A stretch of 64,000 nucleotides of DNA from Roseibium sediminicola (GTDB lineage: Bacteria > Pseudomonadota > Alphaproteobacteria > Rhizobiales > Stappiaceae), in the NCBI RefSeq assembly GCF_023156505.1, contig NZ_JALNMJ010000020.1, forward strand, positions 1 to 64,000, given 5' to 3'. The notes below the pieces were generated by a model that did no database searches, was not told the DNA's origin, and was given only the letters and a program-made list of their open reading frames with translations. Of this stretch, positions 44,124 through 53,336 are shown in pieces. Made by a program: the position numbers and the translations under genes. The first letter of the stretch is position 1. Each line of letters starts with the position of its first letter.

Positions 44124-44141
44124 ATATAGCAATTGCTATAT
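44124..44141. promoter_or_regulatory. palindrome atatagcaattgctatat
   Basis: A perfect 18-bp palindrome that shares the ATATAGCA half-site with 44051-44070. The 18-bp length is that of TraR-type tra boxes, but the sequence differs and no LuxR-type gene is in the window. Confidence 0.7.
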
Positions 44142-44507
44142 TTAGGAAAGCTGTGGGCCGAAATGCGATCCTGTGCCGGTTCCGGTGCAAAACGACAGCC
44201 GCTGGCAAGGAAGAGCGATGGCGACCTGGTTCTTGAGGTCACCAAAAGGGCTGCAAGGAGACTGGCGGCTTCTGCTTTTCGGGAGCTGGATAGTTGTCCT
44301 TAGCATCGGCTGACCTCGACGACATGCACCGGTATCGCTTCCGGCTTCCCAGAGGCCTCTGCTCTTGGCTCAGTGCTCGACTTAGACCGTCCAGATCTTA
44401 ACCTGTTTGTCCACTCAGTTTCCGACGTGACGAAGGGCGGTCCCGGTGCCGAAATCACTGGCGCCGGGACAATGTTATTTCTGCTACTGCAGTATCTGCG
44501 AGCGGCG

Positions 44508-44861
44508 TCAGGCCAACGGCATACCCGCGAGGCCAGCGGCAAGAATTCCGGCCAGAAGCACTGAAACAACGAAATGATAGATTACCCGCGGATCGGTCAG
44601 CTTGCTGATGGCCCTGCCAAAGGCGATGATCGTGATCAGCCAGGCAACGACTCCGATGAGCGCGATGACGCTGACCGGTTCAGGTGAAGCTTCCGGCCCA
44701 ATCACGGCGACCAAGGCTGCCAACAACGCGGCCTGAGCAGCCGACCCGAGTGACCACACTCGAGCCGTCGACCCTTTGGAATAGGCAATCAACGATCCGT
44801 AGCCGTGAAGCAGTGCGCCGACGAACAACAGGGCGCAGAGGACATAATAGGCAATCAGCAT
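44508..44861 (-). CDS. small four-helix membrane protein, unknown
   Basis: This 117-residue protein has four hydrophobic segments (IAYYVLCALLFVGALLHGYG, AAQAALLAALVAVIGPEA, VIALIGVVAWLITIIAFGR and VIYHFVVSVLLAGILAAG). I do not recognise the family. It would sit in the inner membrane. The ATG is preceded by AAGGAG. Neighbours on both sides are separated by more than 100 bp, so it seems to stand alone. Confidence 0.6.
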   Translation of the reverse strand: MLIAYYVLCALLFVGALLHGYGSLIAYSKGSTARVWSLGSAAQAALLAALVAVIGPEASPEPVSVIALIGVVAWLITIIAFGRAISKLTDPRVIYHFVVSVLLAGILAAGLAGMPLA

Positions 44862-45003
44862 GGTTTCTCCTTATTCAGCCTGTTCCCAGGCCGTGTGTAA
44901 CCAACCAAAAAGAAAATCTTTCAGGCGGCAGCGCCTGGTGATGCTCACGTGAAACGGAAAGAGCTTCGAGGCCTTGAATGAGCCTGGAATTTTATGCCGC
45001 CTA

Positions 45004-45708
45004 TCAAAGCGGTGCCGTCATGTGTGGTTGGCCGGTCTCCTTGCTGGAAATCCCGGCGATACGAGATGGGCAGAAACGAGACCGAAAGATGCAGGTTAAT
45101 TCAGCTATGAGGCGTTGGACATCTTCAACCGCCGTGGTGTGATGCGCTTCAGCTACGATCAGAATGTCAGTTGTTTCAGCTCGTACCGCAGATTGGCTGC
45201 TCTGACGATGCGACCAACGCCTCGCGTGGGCATTGCCCTTAAGGTCTGCGAAGATCACTTCGTTCACTTCCGCACGTTCGACCTCGCCGGAAAACGTGGC
45301 AAGAGGCTCGCCGCCTTGTGCGTAGCGAACTTTTAGCAGATCGCCCGTTCGGGCACGGTCGAACACCGCCACCGGAATCGCGTAGGCACAGGAGGCCGCA
45401 TTGCAAAGATCGATGACAGGATGAAACGAGGGCAGGTTTCCCTCCTTGCGCAGACGTCTGAGTAAAGCTTCGGCGGCACAGCGATATTGGGTCGGTTTGA
45501 GCCCCATTTGGGTGAAGGCTTGCCGCCAGGCACGGATTTCCGGAAGCTCGGATTCGTTGTGCGCCGCAAGCCTTGTCCTCGCCCTGTCAAGCAGTGCGGC
45601 TATGTCCCCGGACATGTCTACCTGGTTCGAAATCCCATCGATCTCAACCGCTCCGAAAACCAGTTCGGGAAAAGCCAAGAGGATCGGTTGTGCGTAACTC
45701 AGCTGCAT
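45004..45708 (-). CDS. B3/B4 tRNA-binding-domain protein
   Basis: This 234-residue protein has the B3/4 domain of phenylalanyl-tRNA synthetase beta as a free-standing unit: EIRAWRQAFTQMGLKPTQYR, then CAAEALLRRLRKEGNLPSFH, PVIDLCNAASCAYAIPVAVF and a late VNEVIFADLKGNAHARRW. Such stand-alone proteins may edit or sense aminoacyl-tRNA, but the role is not established. It follows the SDR gene on the same strand. Confidence 0.85.
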   Translation of the reverse strand: MQLSYAQPILLAFPELVFGAVEIDGISNQVDMSGDIAALLDRARTRLAAHNESELPEIRAWRQAFTQMGLKPTQYRCAAEALLRRLRKEGNLPSFHPVIDLCNAASCAYAIPVAVFDRARTGDLLKVRYAQGGEPLATFSGEVERAEVNEVIFADLKGNAHARRWSHRQSSQSAVRAETTDILIVAEAHHTTAVEDVQRLIAELTCIFRSRFCPSRIAGISSKETGQPHMTAPL

Positions 45709-45799
45709 CGTCTACTCGATGTGTCCATGATGTTTTGGTGTGGTCGGAAAAAGGTGCCGCTGTTGATCTAAGGGGATCACGCAGCGGCTGTGCGGAGTT

Positions 45800-46513
45800 T
45801 CACCAAGGTAGGGTCTGCCGCGATTCGAAGAAGCCGCCGGTTGGACCGTCATCGGGAAGAGTGGCCGCCCAGACGATAACGTCAGCGCCTTCTTCGACCG
45901 ATCGCATGGCTGTCGGGCCGCCCATAGCCGTACGGACCCAGCCGGGGCTGACAGAATTCACCTTGATGCCGAGACCAGCGTATTCGTCGGCCTGAATCCG
46001 TGTCACGGCATTTAGTGCGGTCTTGGAAATGCGATAGGCAGGCCAGCCACGGGCCATGCCGACGAGAGATGCCATGGCGGTCGAAACATTGACGACCCGC
46101 GCCGCTGAAGACTGCCGGAGAAGTGGTAAAAGTGCGGACGTCACCACGACAGCACTTAGGGCTTTGGTGCAGAACGAGTTTTCGAACGCCGACAAGGGGG
46201 TGGTGGCAATCTCGGTCGTCACCATCGCCTCCTGGTTTGTAGGCTCGAAAAAAGCGCCGGCATTGTTGATGAGCACGTCGAGATGCCCGAAATCTTGTGC
46301 GACATGATGCGACAGGGCGAGAGCGTCGGCTTCGCTCGTGACGTCCAACCGGAACGCTGAAACGTCACCCGTCAGGGTACTTACGGCAGAATGCAGTTTA
46401 GGCTCATCTCGGGCCGTCAAGACGACGTGATACCGCCGTTCCAACAATTGGCGGGCGGTCTCGAGGCCGAGGCCCTGGGCCGCGCCGGTGACGACAGCTA
46501 CCTTTTGTCTCAT
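45800..46513 (-). CDS. short-chain dehydrogenase/reductase
   Basis: This encodes about 237 residues from the ATG at 46513. The cofactor motif TGAAQGLG lies at residues 9-16, NNAG after LDVLI, and the catalytic YRISK with an upstream VNVSTAMASL Ser. The residue pattern after beta-2 (ARDEPK) suggests NADP(H). Cytosolic oxidoreductase with unknown substrate. It is divergent from the AraC-type regulator at 46694, which is its likely controller. Confidence 0.92.
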   Translation of the reverse strand: MRQKVAVVTGAAQGLGLETARQLLERRYHVVLTARDEPKLHSAVSTLTGDVSAFRLDVTSEADALALSHHVAQDFGHLDVLINNAGAFFEPTNQEAMVTTEIATTPLSAFENSFCTKALSAVVVTSALLPLLRQSSAARVVNVSTAMASLVGMARGWPAYRISKTALNAVTRIQADEYAGLGIKVNSVSPGWVRTAMGGPTAMRSVEEGADVIVWAATLPDDGPTGGFFESRQTLPW

Positions 46514-46693
46514 ATTGTTGATCCTCAACTGACCCTGAAATTTCTTGAGCCGCTGTTTTGCCCGGAGGCCCGAGCCATCGTGCAGTTCCAATTTGATCAG
46601 ATATTCACGTTTGCAAACTGACGCGTCTTGAATGAAATTGCTCTTCTCAGTCTGCTCAGACCCGCGCAGCTTGGGAGCCGGTGGTAGTCACCC

Positions 46694-47530
46694 ATGAAAG
46701 ACAGTTCCGGATCGCAATCGACAGACGAAAAGATTTGCCTGCGGCAGACGGCGCTGCCGGGCGTCATATCGGTGGAGGCGCGTTCGCGCCGCACCTACAG
46801 TCGCCATACCCACGACGAGTTCGGCATCGGGGTACTCCTCGAGGGCGCCCATGAGTCGGTAAGCGGACGTGGACAGGTGCGTGCCGAGACTGGGCAGGTG
46901 ATTTCAGTCAATCCCGGTGAGGTCCACGACGGTCATCCGGTCGACGGTGAGGCTCGGCGCTGGAGAATGCTGTTCTTCCGCCCAGAAGCGCTTGCTTCGG
47001 CGTTTGCGGGTCTTGGAGCTTCGCCAGGATCTGAATTCGCTTACCCTGTGCTCGCCAGTCCGTCGGCTGCCTGTGCATTTCTCGACCTGCACACGAGCGT
47101 TTCCGGATATTCGGCTTCGGCGTTCGTCGTGGAGAGCCTTCTGATCGAGATGTTGTCCCACCTTGTGGAGACCGATATCGGTACGCAAATTCCGTCGCCC
47201 TCAAGCGTCGCACCGGCGCAAAAACTGCTTGATGCGGAGCCAGAGGTCGAAGCCAGTCTGGACGACCTTGCTACACTTTGTGGGCTGAGCCGGTTCCACT
47301 TTCTACGTGCGTTTCGCTCCGCCACGGGGCTTCCACCGCACGCTTACCAGGTGCAGCGTCGGCTGCATATGGGTCGGCGGATGATCCTCGACGGGTGCGG
47401 ACTTGCCGATGCGGCCAACGCGTCTGGTTTTGCGGATCAATCGCACTTCAGCCGGCACTTCGTGCGTACTTACGGTTATACGCCAGGTGAGCTGGTCAAA
47501 GCCCGGAAGACAGCTGGCCGGGTTACTTGA
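46694..47530 (+). CDS. AraC-family regulator
   Basis: This 278-residue protein has an N-terminal cupin-type sensor domain (YSRHTHDEFGIGVLLEGAHE, VISVNPGEVHDGHPVDG) and a C-terminal double HTH (LDDLATLCGLSRFHFLRAFR, GLADAANASGFADQSHFSRH, FVRTYGYTPGELVKARKT). It is divergent from the SDR gene with a 180-bp shared promoter region. Complete. Confidence 0.93.
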   Translation: MKDSSGSQSTDEKICLRQTALPGVISVEARSRRTYSRHTHDEFGIGVLLEGAHESVSGRGQVRAETGQVISVNPGEVHDGHPVDGEARRWRMLFFRPEALASAFAGLGASPGSEFAYPVLASPSAACAFLDLHTSVSGYSASAFVVESLLIEMLSHLVETDIGTQIPSPSSVAPAQKLLDAEPEVEASLDDLATLCGLSRFHFLRAFRSATGLPPHAYQVQRRLHMGRRMILDGCGLADAANASGFADQSHFSRHFVRTYGYTPGELVKARKTAGRVT

Positions 47531-48181
47531 GACAATTGGCGGGCAAAAGACCCTGGAGTCCTCCCGTATAGCCGACGCAATCAAGTGCGGTAGAACAGAA
47601 TGATGACGATCGGCCTCAAAAGCTGGTCTTCCACAATCGGGGCAACCGCTCTCGGCGATCCGCGAAACACGACGACTGCTTTCGCTTATCCATCCAGGCC
47701 AACCGTATGGCGGAAATGGCGACGCTTTCCTGTCGTTCAAGCAGGATGCTCAGCGTATGTGTTTCGATAAAATTGCCGAGTGTGTAACTCGCTGATTCTC
47801 TCCTAGACGATGGCGATGGTTTTGAAATCCCCAAGAGCCCTTCGATTTCCTTGAAAGAATTTACAGGTCATGCAGCCGATGCGGGGGACTTTGGTTCGAG
47901 TTTCCGATATTTCCTGGCTGGTTCTTTCCTGTTGGTACGAGTTTTCCTAACGCTATGAAAGAATTTAAAGATTCCACTCTTCTAAAGAATGCGGGCAAAT
48001 TCAGTAGGTCTTCCAATAGTGTTTGCTGGCAGAAATTTTTTGTGCTGCCGAACAATTTCCCACCGTTGAGATATGCCGTTAGGAAATCGTTAACTTAAAA
48101 TGCCTTGCAGGTTCGGTTGGAATCCGGCATCCATGACGGAGTGATCTGTAGGAACGGGTCATAAACCGTCAGAGGGCATCA
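47531..48181. other. 651-bp region upstream of repA
   Basis: No gene is convincing. A minus-strand frame (47616-47834, ERQESVAISAIRLAWMDKRK) may be a remnant. The last 250 bp are AT-rich and must hold the repABC promoter. A loose dyad gttaggaaatcgttaac lies about 48078-48094. A parS-type palindrome was not identified with confidence. Confidence 0.45.
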
Positions 48182-49420
48182 ATGGCCGTTACCGAACAAA
48201 TTTCCGGCGGACGCGATACGACCGCAAAGATCGAGAATTTCACGCAGAGGCTGTCAGACCGTTTGCAGACTATGCGCGAGATGACCTATCCGCCGGAAGC
48301 GCGCAAGGTTTTCGGCAGGACGTTTTCAACGACTGATCTCGTGCGTCTTCTTGGTGTGCCTGAAAGTACGCTTCGAACCCTGACTTTGGAGGGGAAGGGA
48401 CCGCAGCCGCACCGGGCTGACAATAACCGCCGGATCTATACCGTGGACCAGGTATGGGAGCTGCGGAGCTTCCTTGCGGACCTGCGTCCAGACGATGCCT
48501 TGCGCCTGCTGCCGCACCGGCGCCCGGGTGAGAAGCTCCAGGTGATTGCCGCGGCGAATTTTAAGGGCGGCAGCTCCAAGACGACAACATCGGTCCATCT
48601 GGCACATTACCTCGCCTTGCAAGGCTATAGGGTGCTTTGCGTCGACCTGGATCCCCAAGCCTCGATGACGACAACGTTCGGCATCCAGCCGGACCGTGAC
48701 CTGAGGTCAGGGGAGGGGGAAGACGAGCGCACGGACACCACCTATGACGCCCTGCGCTATGACAATTATCGCATCCCGTTTGCCGAGGTCATCCGCGAGA
48801 CCTACTTCCCGGGGATACACCTTGCCTGCGGCAACCTGCGTCTCATGGACTTCGAATACGATACGCCGACGGCTCTGGCTGAGCGGCGGACCGATGAACT
48901 GGGGCTTTTCTTCCAGCGTCTCGACGCAGTCATCGGGTCAGTCGAAGATTATTACGACATCGTGGTTCTCGATACACCGCCTTCGCTTGGCTACACCACC
49001 ATGGCGGCGCTGTATGCAGCGACGGGTCTTATCATCACCGTCCATCCGGCGATGCTCGACGTCTCATCCTGTTCTCAATTCCTGAAGATGATTGCCGATG
49101 TGACGCATACCCTTTCCGATGGCGGCGCTGTCTTTGAACATGACTTTACGAAATTCCTGCTGACCCGCGTCAACCCGAACGACGGTCCGCAGAAAATCAT
49201 GTCCGGCACGATGCGGGATCTGTTCGGAACCGATGTCCTGGTCGCCGAAGCGATTGAGTCCACGGCAATCGCATCAGCCGGCGTAGCGAAGAAAAGCCTC
49301 TACGAAATCGAGCCTGGTGAAGTCGGTCGCGAGACGCTGAAACGCGCGCTTGAAAGTGCCGACCGCGTGAATGCGGAAATTCTCGACCTGATAAAAAAGG
49401 TCTGGGGCAGGGAGGTTTGA
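48182..49420 (+). CDS. repA: plasmid partition protein RepA (ParA type Ib)
   Basis: This 412-residue protein has an N-terminal DNA-binding region (TTDLVRLLGVPESTLRTLTL) and a ParA ATPase core. The deviant Walker A KGGSSKTTTSVHL is near residue 130, then VDLDPQASMTT and the DIVVLDTPPSLGY motif. It segregates plasmid copies with RepB and represses the operon through its HTH. Normal length. repB starts on its stop codon. Confidence 0.97.
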   Translation: MAVTEQISGGRDTTAKIENFTQRLSDRLQTMREMTYPPEARKVFGRTFSTTDLVRLLGVPESTLRTLTLEGKGPQPHRADNNRRIYTVDQVWELRSFLADLRPDDALRLLPHRRPGEKLQVIAAANFKGGSSKTTTSVHLAHYLALQGYRVLCVDLDPQASMTTTFGIQPDRDLRSGEGEDERTDTTYDALRYDNYRIPFAEVIRETYFPGIHLACGNLRLMDFEYDTPTALAERRTDELGLFFQRLDAVIGSVEDYYDIVVLDTPPSLGYTTMAALYAATGLIITVHPAMLDVSSCSQFLKMIADVTHTLSDGGAVFEHDFTKFLLTRVNPNDGPQKIMSGTMRDLFGTDVLVAEAIESTAIASAGVAKKSLYEIEPGEVGRETLKRALESADRVNAEILDLIKKVWGREV

Positions 49421-50433
49421 TGATGAAGAAATCAATCGTCAAAATGATGTCTGATGCCGCTGCTGCAGCAGCAGATGAAAAGAGCGATGTCCAGACACCA
49501 ACGCCGAGCCAAAGGACCACAACGGCCCCTGTAGTGAATTCGATGGGGCGCGCGCTGTCGCATATGCGTGAAGACAGCATCGTCTCGCTCGATCCTTCCA
49601 AAATCGATCCGAGTCCTTTCTCGGACCGGTTCGAGACGGATGAGGAGGCAGGCGAAGCTCTTGAGGAGTTGAAGCTTTCCATTCAGGATGAGGGACAGAA
49701 GATCCCGGTCCTTGTGCGGCCGCATCCAAGCGACAGAGACCGCTATCAGCTTGCCTATGGGCATCGTCGTCTGTTGGCCATTCAGGCACTTATGACTGAA
49801 TCCGGCCGACCCGAGACATTCAAGGTCAAGGCCTATGTCCGGAAACTGAGCGATGCGGAGCTGATCAAGGAGCAGTCCCTTGAAAATGGCGTTCGCGAAA
49901 ACCTCACCTTTGCCGAAATGGTTCTGTGGGCCGAACAGCTTCGCCAGGCTGGTCTCAAACAACGCGAAATGCAGCCGGTGCTTGGTCAGGTTCAAACCGT
50001 TATTTCAAACATGCGGAAGATTGCCGACAGCATCCCGCATGACATTATCCGTGCGATCGGCCGAGCAAAAAATGTCGGTCGTCCTGCCTGGCTGGACCTC
50101 GCGAAACACTTCGAAAATCCTGGTGCAGAGAAGCGCGTCCGGAAGCTCCTGGAAGGCAATGATTTCAAAGTAGCTTCGGCTCAGGAGAGGGTTTCAATGG
50201 CTTTGCGCGCAGCAAAGGGTCGGGAAAAGAAAGCGGCGGCCTCTGAACCCTCTGTTGTTGAAATCGCTTCAAATGGAACGGTGTTCGCCAGGATGAAATC
50301 ATCGGCGTCGACGACGACGATTTCCATCCCGCGATCGGAGTCGGACTTCAGCCATTGGCTCGGTGAAAACCTGCCGGAGCTTTACCAGAGCTTCCAACAG
50401 CAGCGGAACCATGGAGAGAGTTCAGAGAACTAA
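49420..50433 (+). CDS. repB: plasmid partition protein RepB (ParB family)
   Basis: This encodes about 337 residues. The ParB/Srx domain has SIQDEGQKIPVLVRPHPSDR, then YQLAYGHRRLLAIQAL and SLENGVRENLTFAEMVLWAE, followed by the HTH that binds parS (KQREMQPVLGQVQTVISNMR). Consecutive starts TTG, ATG, ATG overlap the repA stop behind GGAGG. The ATG at 49420 or 49423 is most likely. Centromere-binding partner of RepA. Confidence 0.96.
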   Translation: MMKKSIVKMMSDAAAAAADEKSDVQTPTPSQRTTTAPVVNSMGRALSHMREDSIVSLDPSKIDPSPFSDRFETDEEAGEALEELKLSIQDEGQKIPVLVRPHPSDRDRYQLAYGHRRLLAIQALMTESGRPETFKVKAYVRKLSDAELIKEQSLENGVRENLTFAEMVLWAEQLRQAGLKQREMQPVLGQVQTVISNMRKIADSIPHDIIRAIGRAKNVGRPAWLDLAKHFENPGAEKRVRKLLEGNDFKVASAQERVSMALRAAKGREKKAAASEPSVVEIASNGTVFARMKSSASTTTISIPRSESDFSHWLGENLPELYQSFQQQRNHGESSEN

Positions 50434-50804
50434 AGGACGCCTTACGGTGTCCAAGACACTCTTACCGGTACGGCAATTTGTTGGGGAAACCGACCAAGAC
50501 GGGTCCCATAATTGTTCCGCAACCGATAGGTGAAGTCCCGAAGGAGGAAGAAGGAGGAACTGCAGAAGAAATAGGGTCAAAATGAAAAGAGACCGAAACG
50601 GCGGCAACCGATCGATCTCTTTAATCACGGTTCAGCAGGGAAAGCCCAAACAGGAACCTCAACACTTCTCTGTTTTAGGTGAATTCCGAATCACGCGCAA
50701 GATCCATCTTGTGTGAGCAGTGGATTTCTGCCGATTTCCCATCGTTGAACCTCCCGAATTGATCGACGCCGTACCATGCATGGCTACGGCGAACGGAGGT
50801 TATT
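50434..50804. ncRNA. repB-repC intergenic region, expected site of the antisense ctRNA
   Basis: RepABC plasmids encode a short antisense RNA on the opposite strand in this gap. The 371-bp spacing is unusually long. A loose hairpin GGACGCC / GGTGTCC follows repB. The ctRNA ends are not delimitable by eye. The hairpin at 50767-50791 is described separately. Confidence 0.55.
50767..50791 (+). promoter_or_regulatory. hairpin in the repC leader, next to the ribosome site
   Basis: CGCCGTA pairs with TACGGCG and CCATG with CATGG, leaving one unpaired C. The stem ends 3 bases before GGAGG (50795-50799) and 13 before the repC ATG at 50805. In repABC plasmids a leader structure controlled by the antisense RNA decides whether repC is translated, and this stem is a good candidate. 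Confidence 0.7.
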
Positions 50805-52076
50805 ATGCCTACTGTTTCGAACGTCTCTTCCTTCCGGAAGGTGACGCCAGGTATTCTTGCGTCTCAACGATTGGCGATGTCCAACGACATTCCGGACATC
50901 GGAAAATCGGAAGTCGCAATCGCTCTTAAAAGAGCGGCGCAGCCACTGGGCCTCACATCTACAGCCTATCATGTGCTCGATATTCTGCTCGGGCTGTCGA
51001 AGTCTGAGGACTGGAAGGGGGCGGCCCGGCCGATCGTCGCGATCTCCAATGAAAAGCTGGCCTCCTATGTTGGCCGAAGCGAGCGCACGGTTATCCGCGC
51101 CATCAAACAACTCGTCGAAGCGCAGGTTCTGGCCTACAGGGACAGTTCGACGGGGCGCCGCTGGGTGCACCGGAATGGTCGCGGAGATATTACCTTCGCC
51201 TATGGCCTGGATTTCACGCCAGCGCGCATTCGCTACCAAGAAATCAAGCGGCTGGCGGACGAATGGCAAGCCGAACTCAATGCCAGACGGGAAGCGAAAC
51301 GCACGGTCACGCGGGTTTCCCGGGCGATTGTCGATATCCTTGACGCCAATTCAGATCCGTCTCTGGCCGACTTTCTGGGACAGATGGATGCTATCCTGGC
51401 AAATGGCTTGGATGTCCTGGAAAAGGCCATAGCCTTGCTGGATCTGTACGATCTTCTGATTGAAGCGGTAGCAGAGGCTCAGACAGCCGAAAAAACATCT
51501 GAAAACAATAGTATGACATGCGAGCATGACATTCGCGTCACCCAATTATTTAATACAAACTCACCAGACTCTTATTCTAATAATCGGACATCCGCTGACG
51601 CGGATGAAATTAATTCCCTTGCTGACGTCGCCTACGGCGCCGAAATAGCTCCTGAAAGGGAGCAAGCGGAGCCGGGTAGGGCTCAAACTGCCGCCAAAGG
51701 CCTGCAGAACCGCCCAAGTGGAGCGGATTTCCAGAGAACAGCATCCCTGGATGCGGTTTCGATATCCTTACTGGAAAGCGCCTGCACGGCCGTTCAAAGC
51801 GATTTTGGGCTATCACTCAGCAGCTGGCCGGAATTGATGTCGGCGGCTGAAGTCATGAGGGTGGGGATTGGCCTCAGTGAATCCGCCTACGCAAACGCCT
51901 GTGGCCGGCTGGGAAGGCAGGCTGCTGCTGCAATCCTGGCAGTGGTTGCCGAGAAGGCCCTGCGCGATCCGGAGAAAATCAGCTCGCCAGGCGGATATTT
52001 CCGGGCGTGCTGCGACCGGGCTGCGGAAGGAAAGCTGGCGCTGGCGAAGTCACTGTTCGGACTGGCCGCGAAATAA
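50805..52076 (+). CDS. repC: replication initiator RepC
   Basis: This 423-residue initiator has an N-terminal winged-helix DNA-binding domain (LTSTAYHVLDILLGLSKSED, VAISNEKLASYVGRSERTVI, RAIKQLVEAQVLAYRDSSTG), a variable low-complexity linker at about 235-300, and the conserved C-terminus with LRDPEKISSPGGYFRACCDR. The start codon follows GGAGG by 5 bases. The replication origin of this plasmid class lies inside the repC coding sequence, usually in the AT-rich linker region (about 51500-51610 here is AT-rich). Confidence 0.97.
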   Translation: MPTVSNVSSFRKVTPGILASQRLAMSNDIPDIGKSEVAIALKRAAQPLGLTSTAYHVLDILLGLSKSEDWKGAARPIVAISNEKLASYVGRSERTVIRAIKQLVEAQVLAYRDSSTGRRWVHRNGRGDITFAYGLDFTPARIRYQEIKRLADEWQAELNARREAKRTVTRVSRAIVDILDANSDPSLADFLGQMDAILANGLDVLEKAIALLDLYDLLIEAVAEAQTAEKTSENNSMTCEHDIRVTQLFNTNSPDSYSNNRTSADADEINSLADVAYGAEIAPEREQAEPGRAQTAAKGLQNRPSGADFQRTASLDAVSISLLESACTAVQSDFGLSLSSWPELMSAAEVMRVGIGLSESAYANACGRLGRQAAAAILAVVAEKALRDPEKISSPGGYFRACCDRAAEGKLALAKSLFGLAAK

Positions 52077-52167
52077 GCTCAGTCAGGCGAAGGTGATGGC
52101 TTGCCGTCAGCTGCCATCTTGATGGCAAGGCTGCAGTTCGCTATATTTGGAACAAAGGAGATCCCTC

Positions 52168-52416
52168 GTGGCAGAACCTCAACTTTCCGTACGCAGTGCC
52201 AAGGCGCGAGACTTGGCTCATCGCCTTGCTCGCCGGGAACACCGTTCGATCGCCGATATCGTCGAGCGGGCACTTGAGGCATACGAGGTTAGGGAGGCCG
52301 GCAAGGAACCTGCTGCGGACTTTTACGCCCGAGTTTCAGAAAACTTTGGCACCGATATCGATCTTGAGGAAGTGATCCGCGAGAACCGTAAGGTCCATCT
52401 GGGGCCGGAGCTTTGA
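52168..52416 (+). CDS. vapB: VapB-type antitoxin 1
   Basis: This encodes 82 residues from a GTG behind AAGGAG. The N-terminal ribbon-helix-helix-like domain is SVRSAKARDLAHRLARREHR, then SIADIVERALEAYE. The C-terminus is acidic and disordered, suited to bind the toxin. It overlaps vapC by four bases (TTGA). It lies 91 bp after repC. It neutralises the PIN toxin and represses the pair. Confidence 0.87.
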   Translation: MAEPQLSVRSAKARDLAHRLARREHRSIADIVERALEAYEVREAGKEPAADFYARVSENFGTDIDLEEVIRENRKVHLGPEL

Positions 52417-52826
52417 TTTTCCTGGACACCAATGTGATCTCGGAAACACTGAAAAAGGCTCCTGAACCGGCAGTGATCGCGTGGCTGGTACGACATGATG
52501 CTGAATTGGTGTTGTCGACGGTTGTCATTGCCGAGATAGCGTTCGGCATACAGAAAATCCGTCCCGATCAGCGCGCCGATCGTCTGGAACAAGGGCTTTC
52601 GGACTGGCGGCGCAGATTTGCCGATCGGATCTTTGGACTGACTGAAGCAGCGGCACTGGCATATGGCGACGTCATGGGCGAGGCCGCCCGTAAGGGCCGC
52701 GGCATGTCAGCGCCGGACGGAATGATTGCCGCAATCGCACGTATCAACGGTGGCCGCCTGGCCACGCGAAATCTGAACGACTTTCAGACGACTGGCCTCG
52801 AACTTATTTCTCCCTGGGAGTTCTAA
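52413..52826 (+). CDS. vapC: VapC/FitB-type PIN-domain toxin 1
   Basis: This 137-residue PIN nuclease has acids in MIFLDTNVISE (Asp5), VVIAEIAFGI (Glu) and SAPDGMIAAIA (Asp), and ends with the family RNLNDFQTTGLELISPW. It should cleave RNA when freed from VapB. It starts at a TTG overlapping the antitoxin stop. It is followed by a micro-ORF with a homologue behind the second vapC. Confidence 0.93.
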   Translation: MIFLDTNVISETLKKAPEPAVIAWLVRHDAELVLSTVVIAEIAFGIQKIRPDQRADRLEQGLSDWRRRFADRIFGLTEAAALAYGDVMGEAARKGRGMSAPDGMIAAIARINGGRLATRNLNDFQTTGLELISPWEF

Positions 52827-52830
52827 TTCG

Positions 52831-52953
52831 GTGAGCAAGGCATCGCACCAGGCTGAAAGTCTGAAATTCGACTGGTTTACTCACCGAGCGGGCAAGACGA
52901 TTGCTCTGATTCCCGAAAACTGGATCGCTTTTGACTGGAGTTTTCCGCGATAG
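52831..52953 (+). CDS. micro-ORF 1 after vapC1
   Basis: This 40-codon frame starts GTG four bases after the vapC stop and reads SKASHQAESLKFDWFTHRAG, then KTIALIPENWIAFDWSF. Its first 18 codons match the frame at 55552 behind vapC2, with several synonymous differences, which hints at selection on protein sequence. No family recognised. It could also be the 5' end of a larger lost gene. Confidence 0.4.
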   Translation: MSKASHQAESLKFDWFTHRAGKTIALIPENWIAFDWSFPR

Positions 52954-52989
52954 GATCCGGGCTGGGAGAAGGAACGGAAGCGATGAAGT

Positions 52990-53275
52990 CATCAAAATTC
53001 CCGAAACCAACCTGGATGGTGTTTCCATAGGTCTCATTCAGTCGGCATGTTCGACAGCGCAGGCTGAAACCGGGATCAATTTAAACAGTTGGCCAGCTCT
53101 TTGTGTATTTGCGCGTTCTGTTCGGCCGGATATCAGCTGGCGGTCGAGCAGCAAGGGCTTGCGGGATCCGGAGCACATTGCTTCGCCGGCGGATATTTCC
53201 GCGCCATGATAGACAGGGCAGAAGAGGGCAAACTCCACAAGTTGCCTAGGCTTCAGAGAACTCGCGGGCGTGGCT
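52990..53275 (+). pseudogene. decayed repC 3' end, relic 1
   Basis: One frame reads TNLDGVSIGLIQSACSTAQA, then ETGINLNSWPALC, which corresponds to the RepC segment SLDAVSISLLESACTAVQSD and following. After an internal deletion, GLRDPEHIASP appears. A shifted frame then gives AGGYFRAMIDRAEEGKLHKL, matching PGGYFRACCDRAAEGKLALA. The relic therefore has at least one deletion and one frameshift. It is more like a repC of another plasmid than a recent copy of the local gene. Confidence 0.8.
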
Positions 53276-53336
53276 ATGGCGCCGATCATCAGATGGACCC
53301 GTCAACTAAAAGACAACCGGCCACAGTAGCGGACAA

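Larger units (their letters stand above)
43601..44507. other. 907-bp stretch without a convincing gene
   Basis: Two palindromes dominate (44051-44070 and 44124-44141). A minus-strand frame from a GTG at 44085 to 43750 (TVQENIAVAIFASEAPETPN) is open for 111 codons and begins on the first palindrome. It has no recognised family and no clear ribosome site. Otherwise nothing is seen. Confidence 0.45.

Noticed and set aside
47531..48181. Possible parS centromere upstream of repA, for example the loose dyad gttaggaaatcgttaac
   Set aside because: It does not fit the usual 16-bp GTT-N4-GC-N4-AAC pattern and is a single weak copy, so it is not called.
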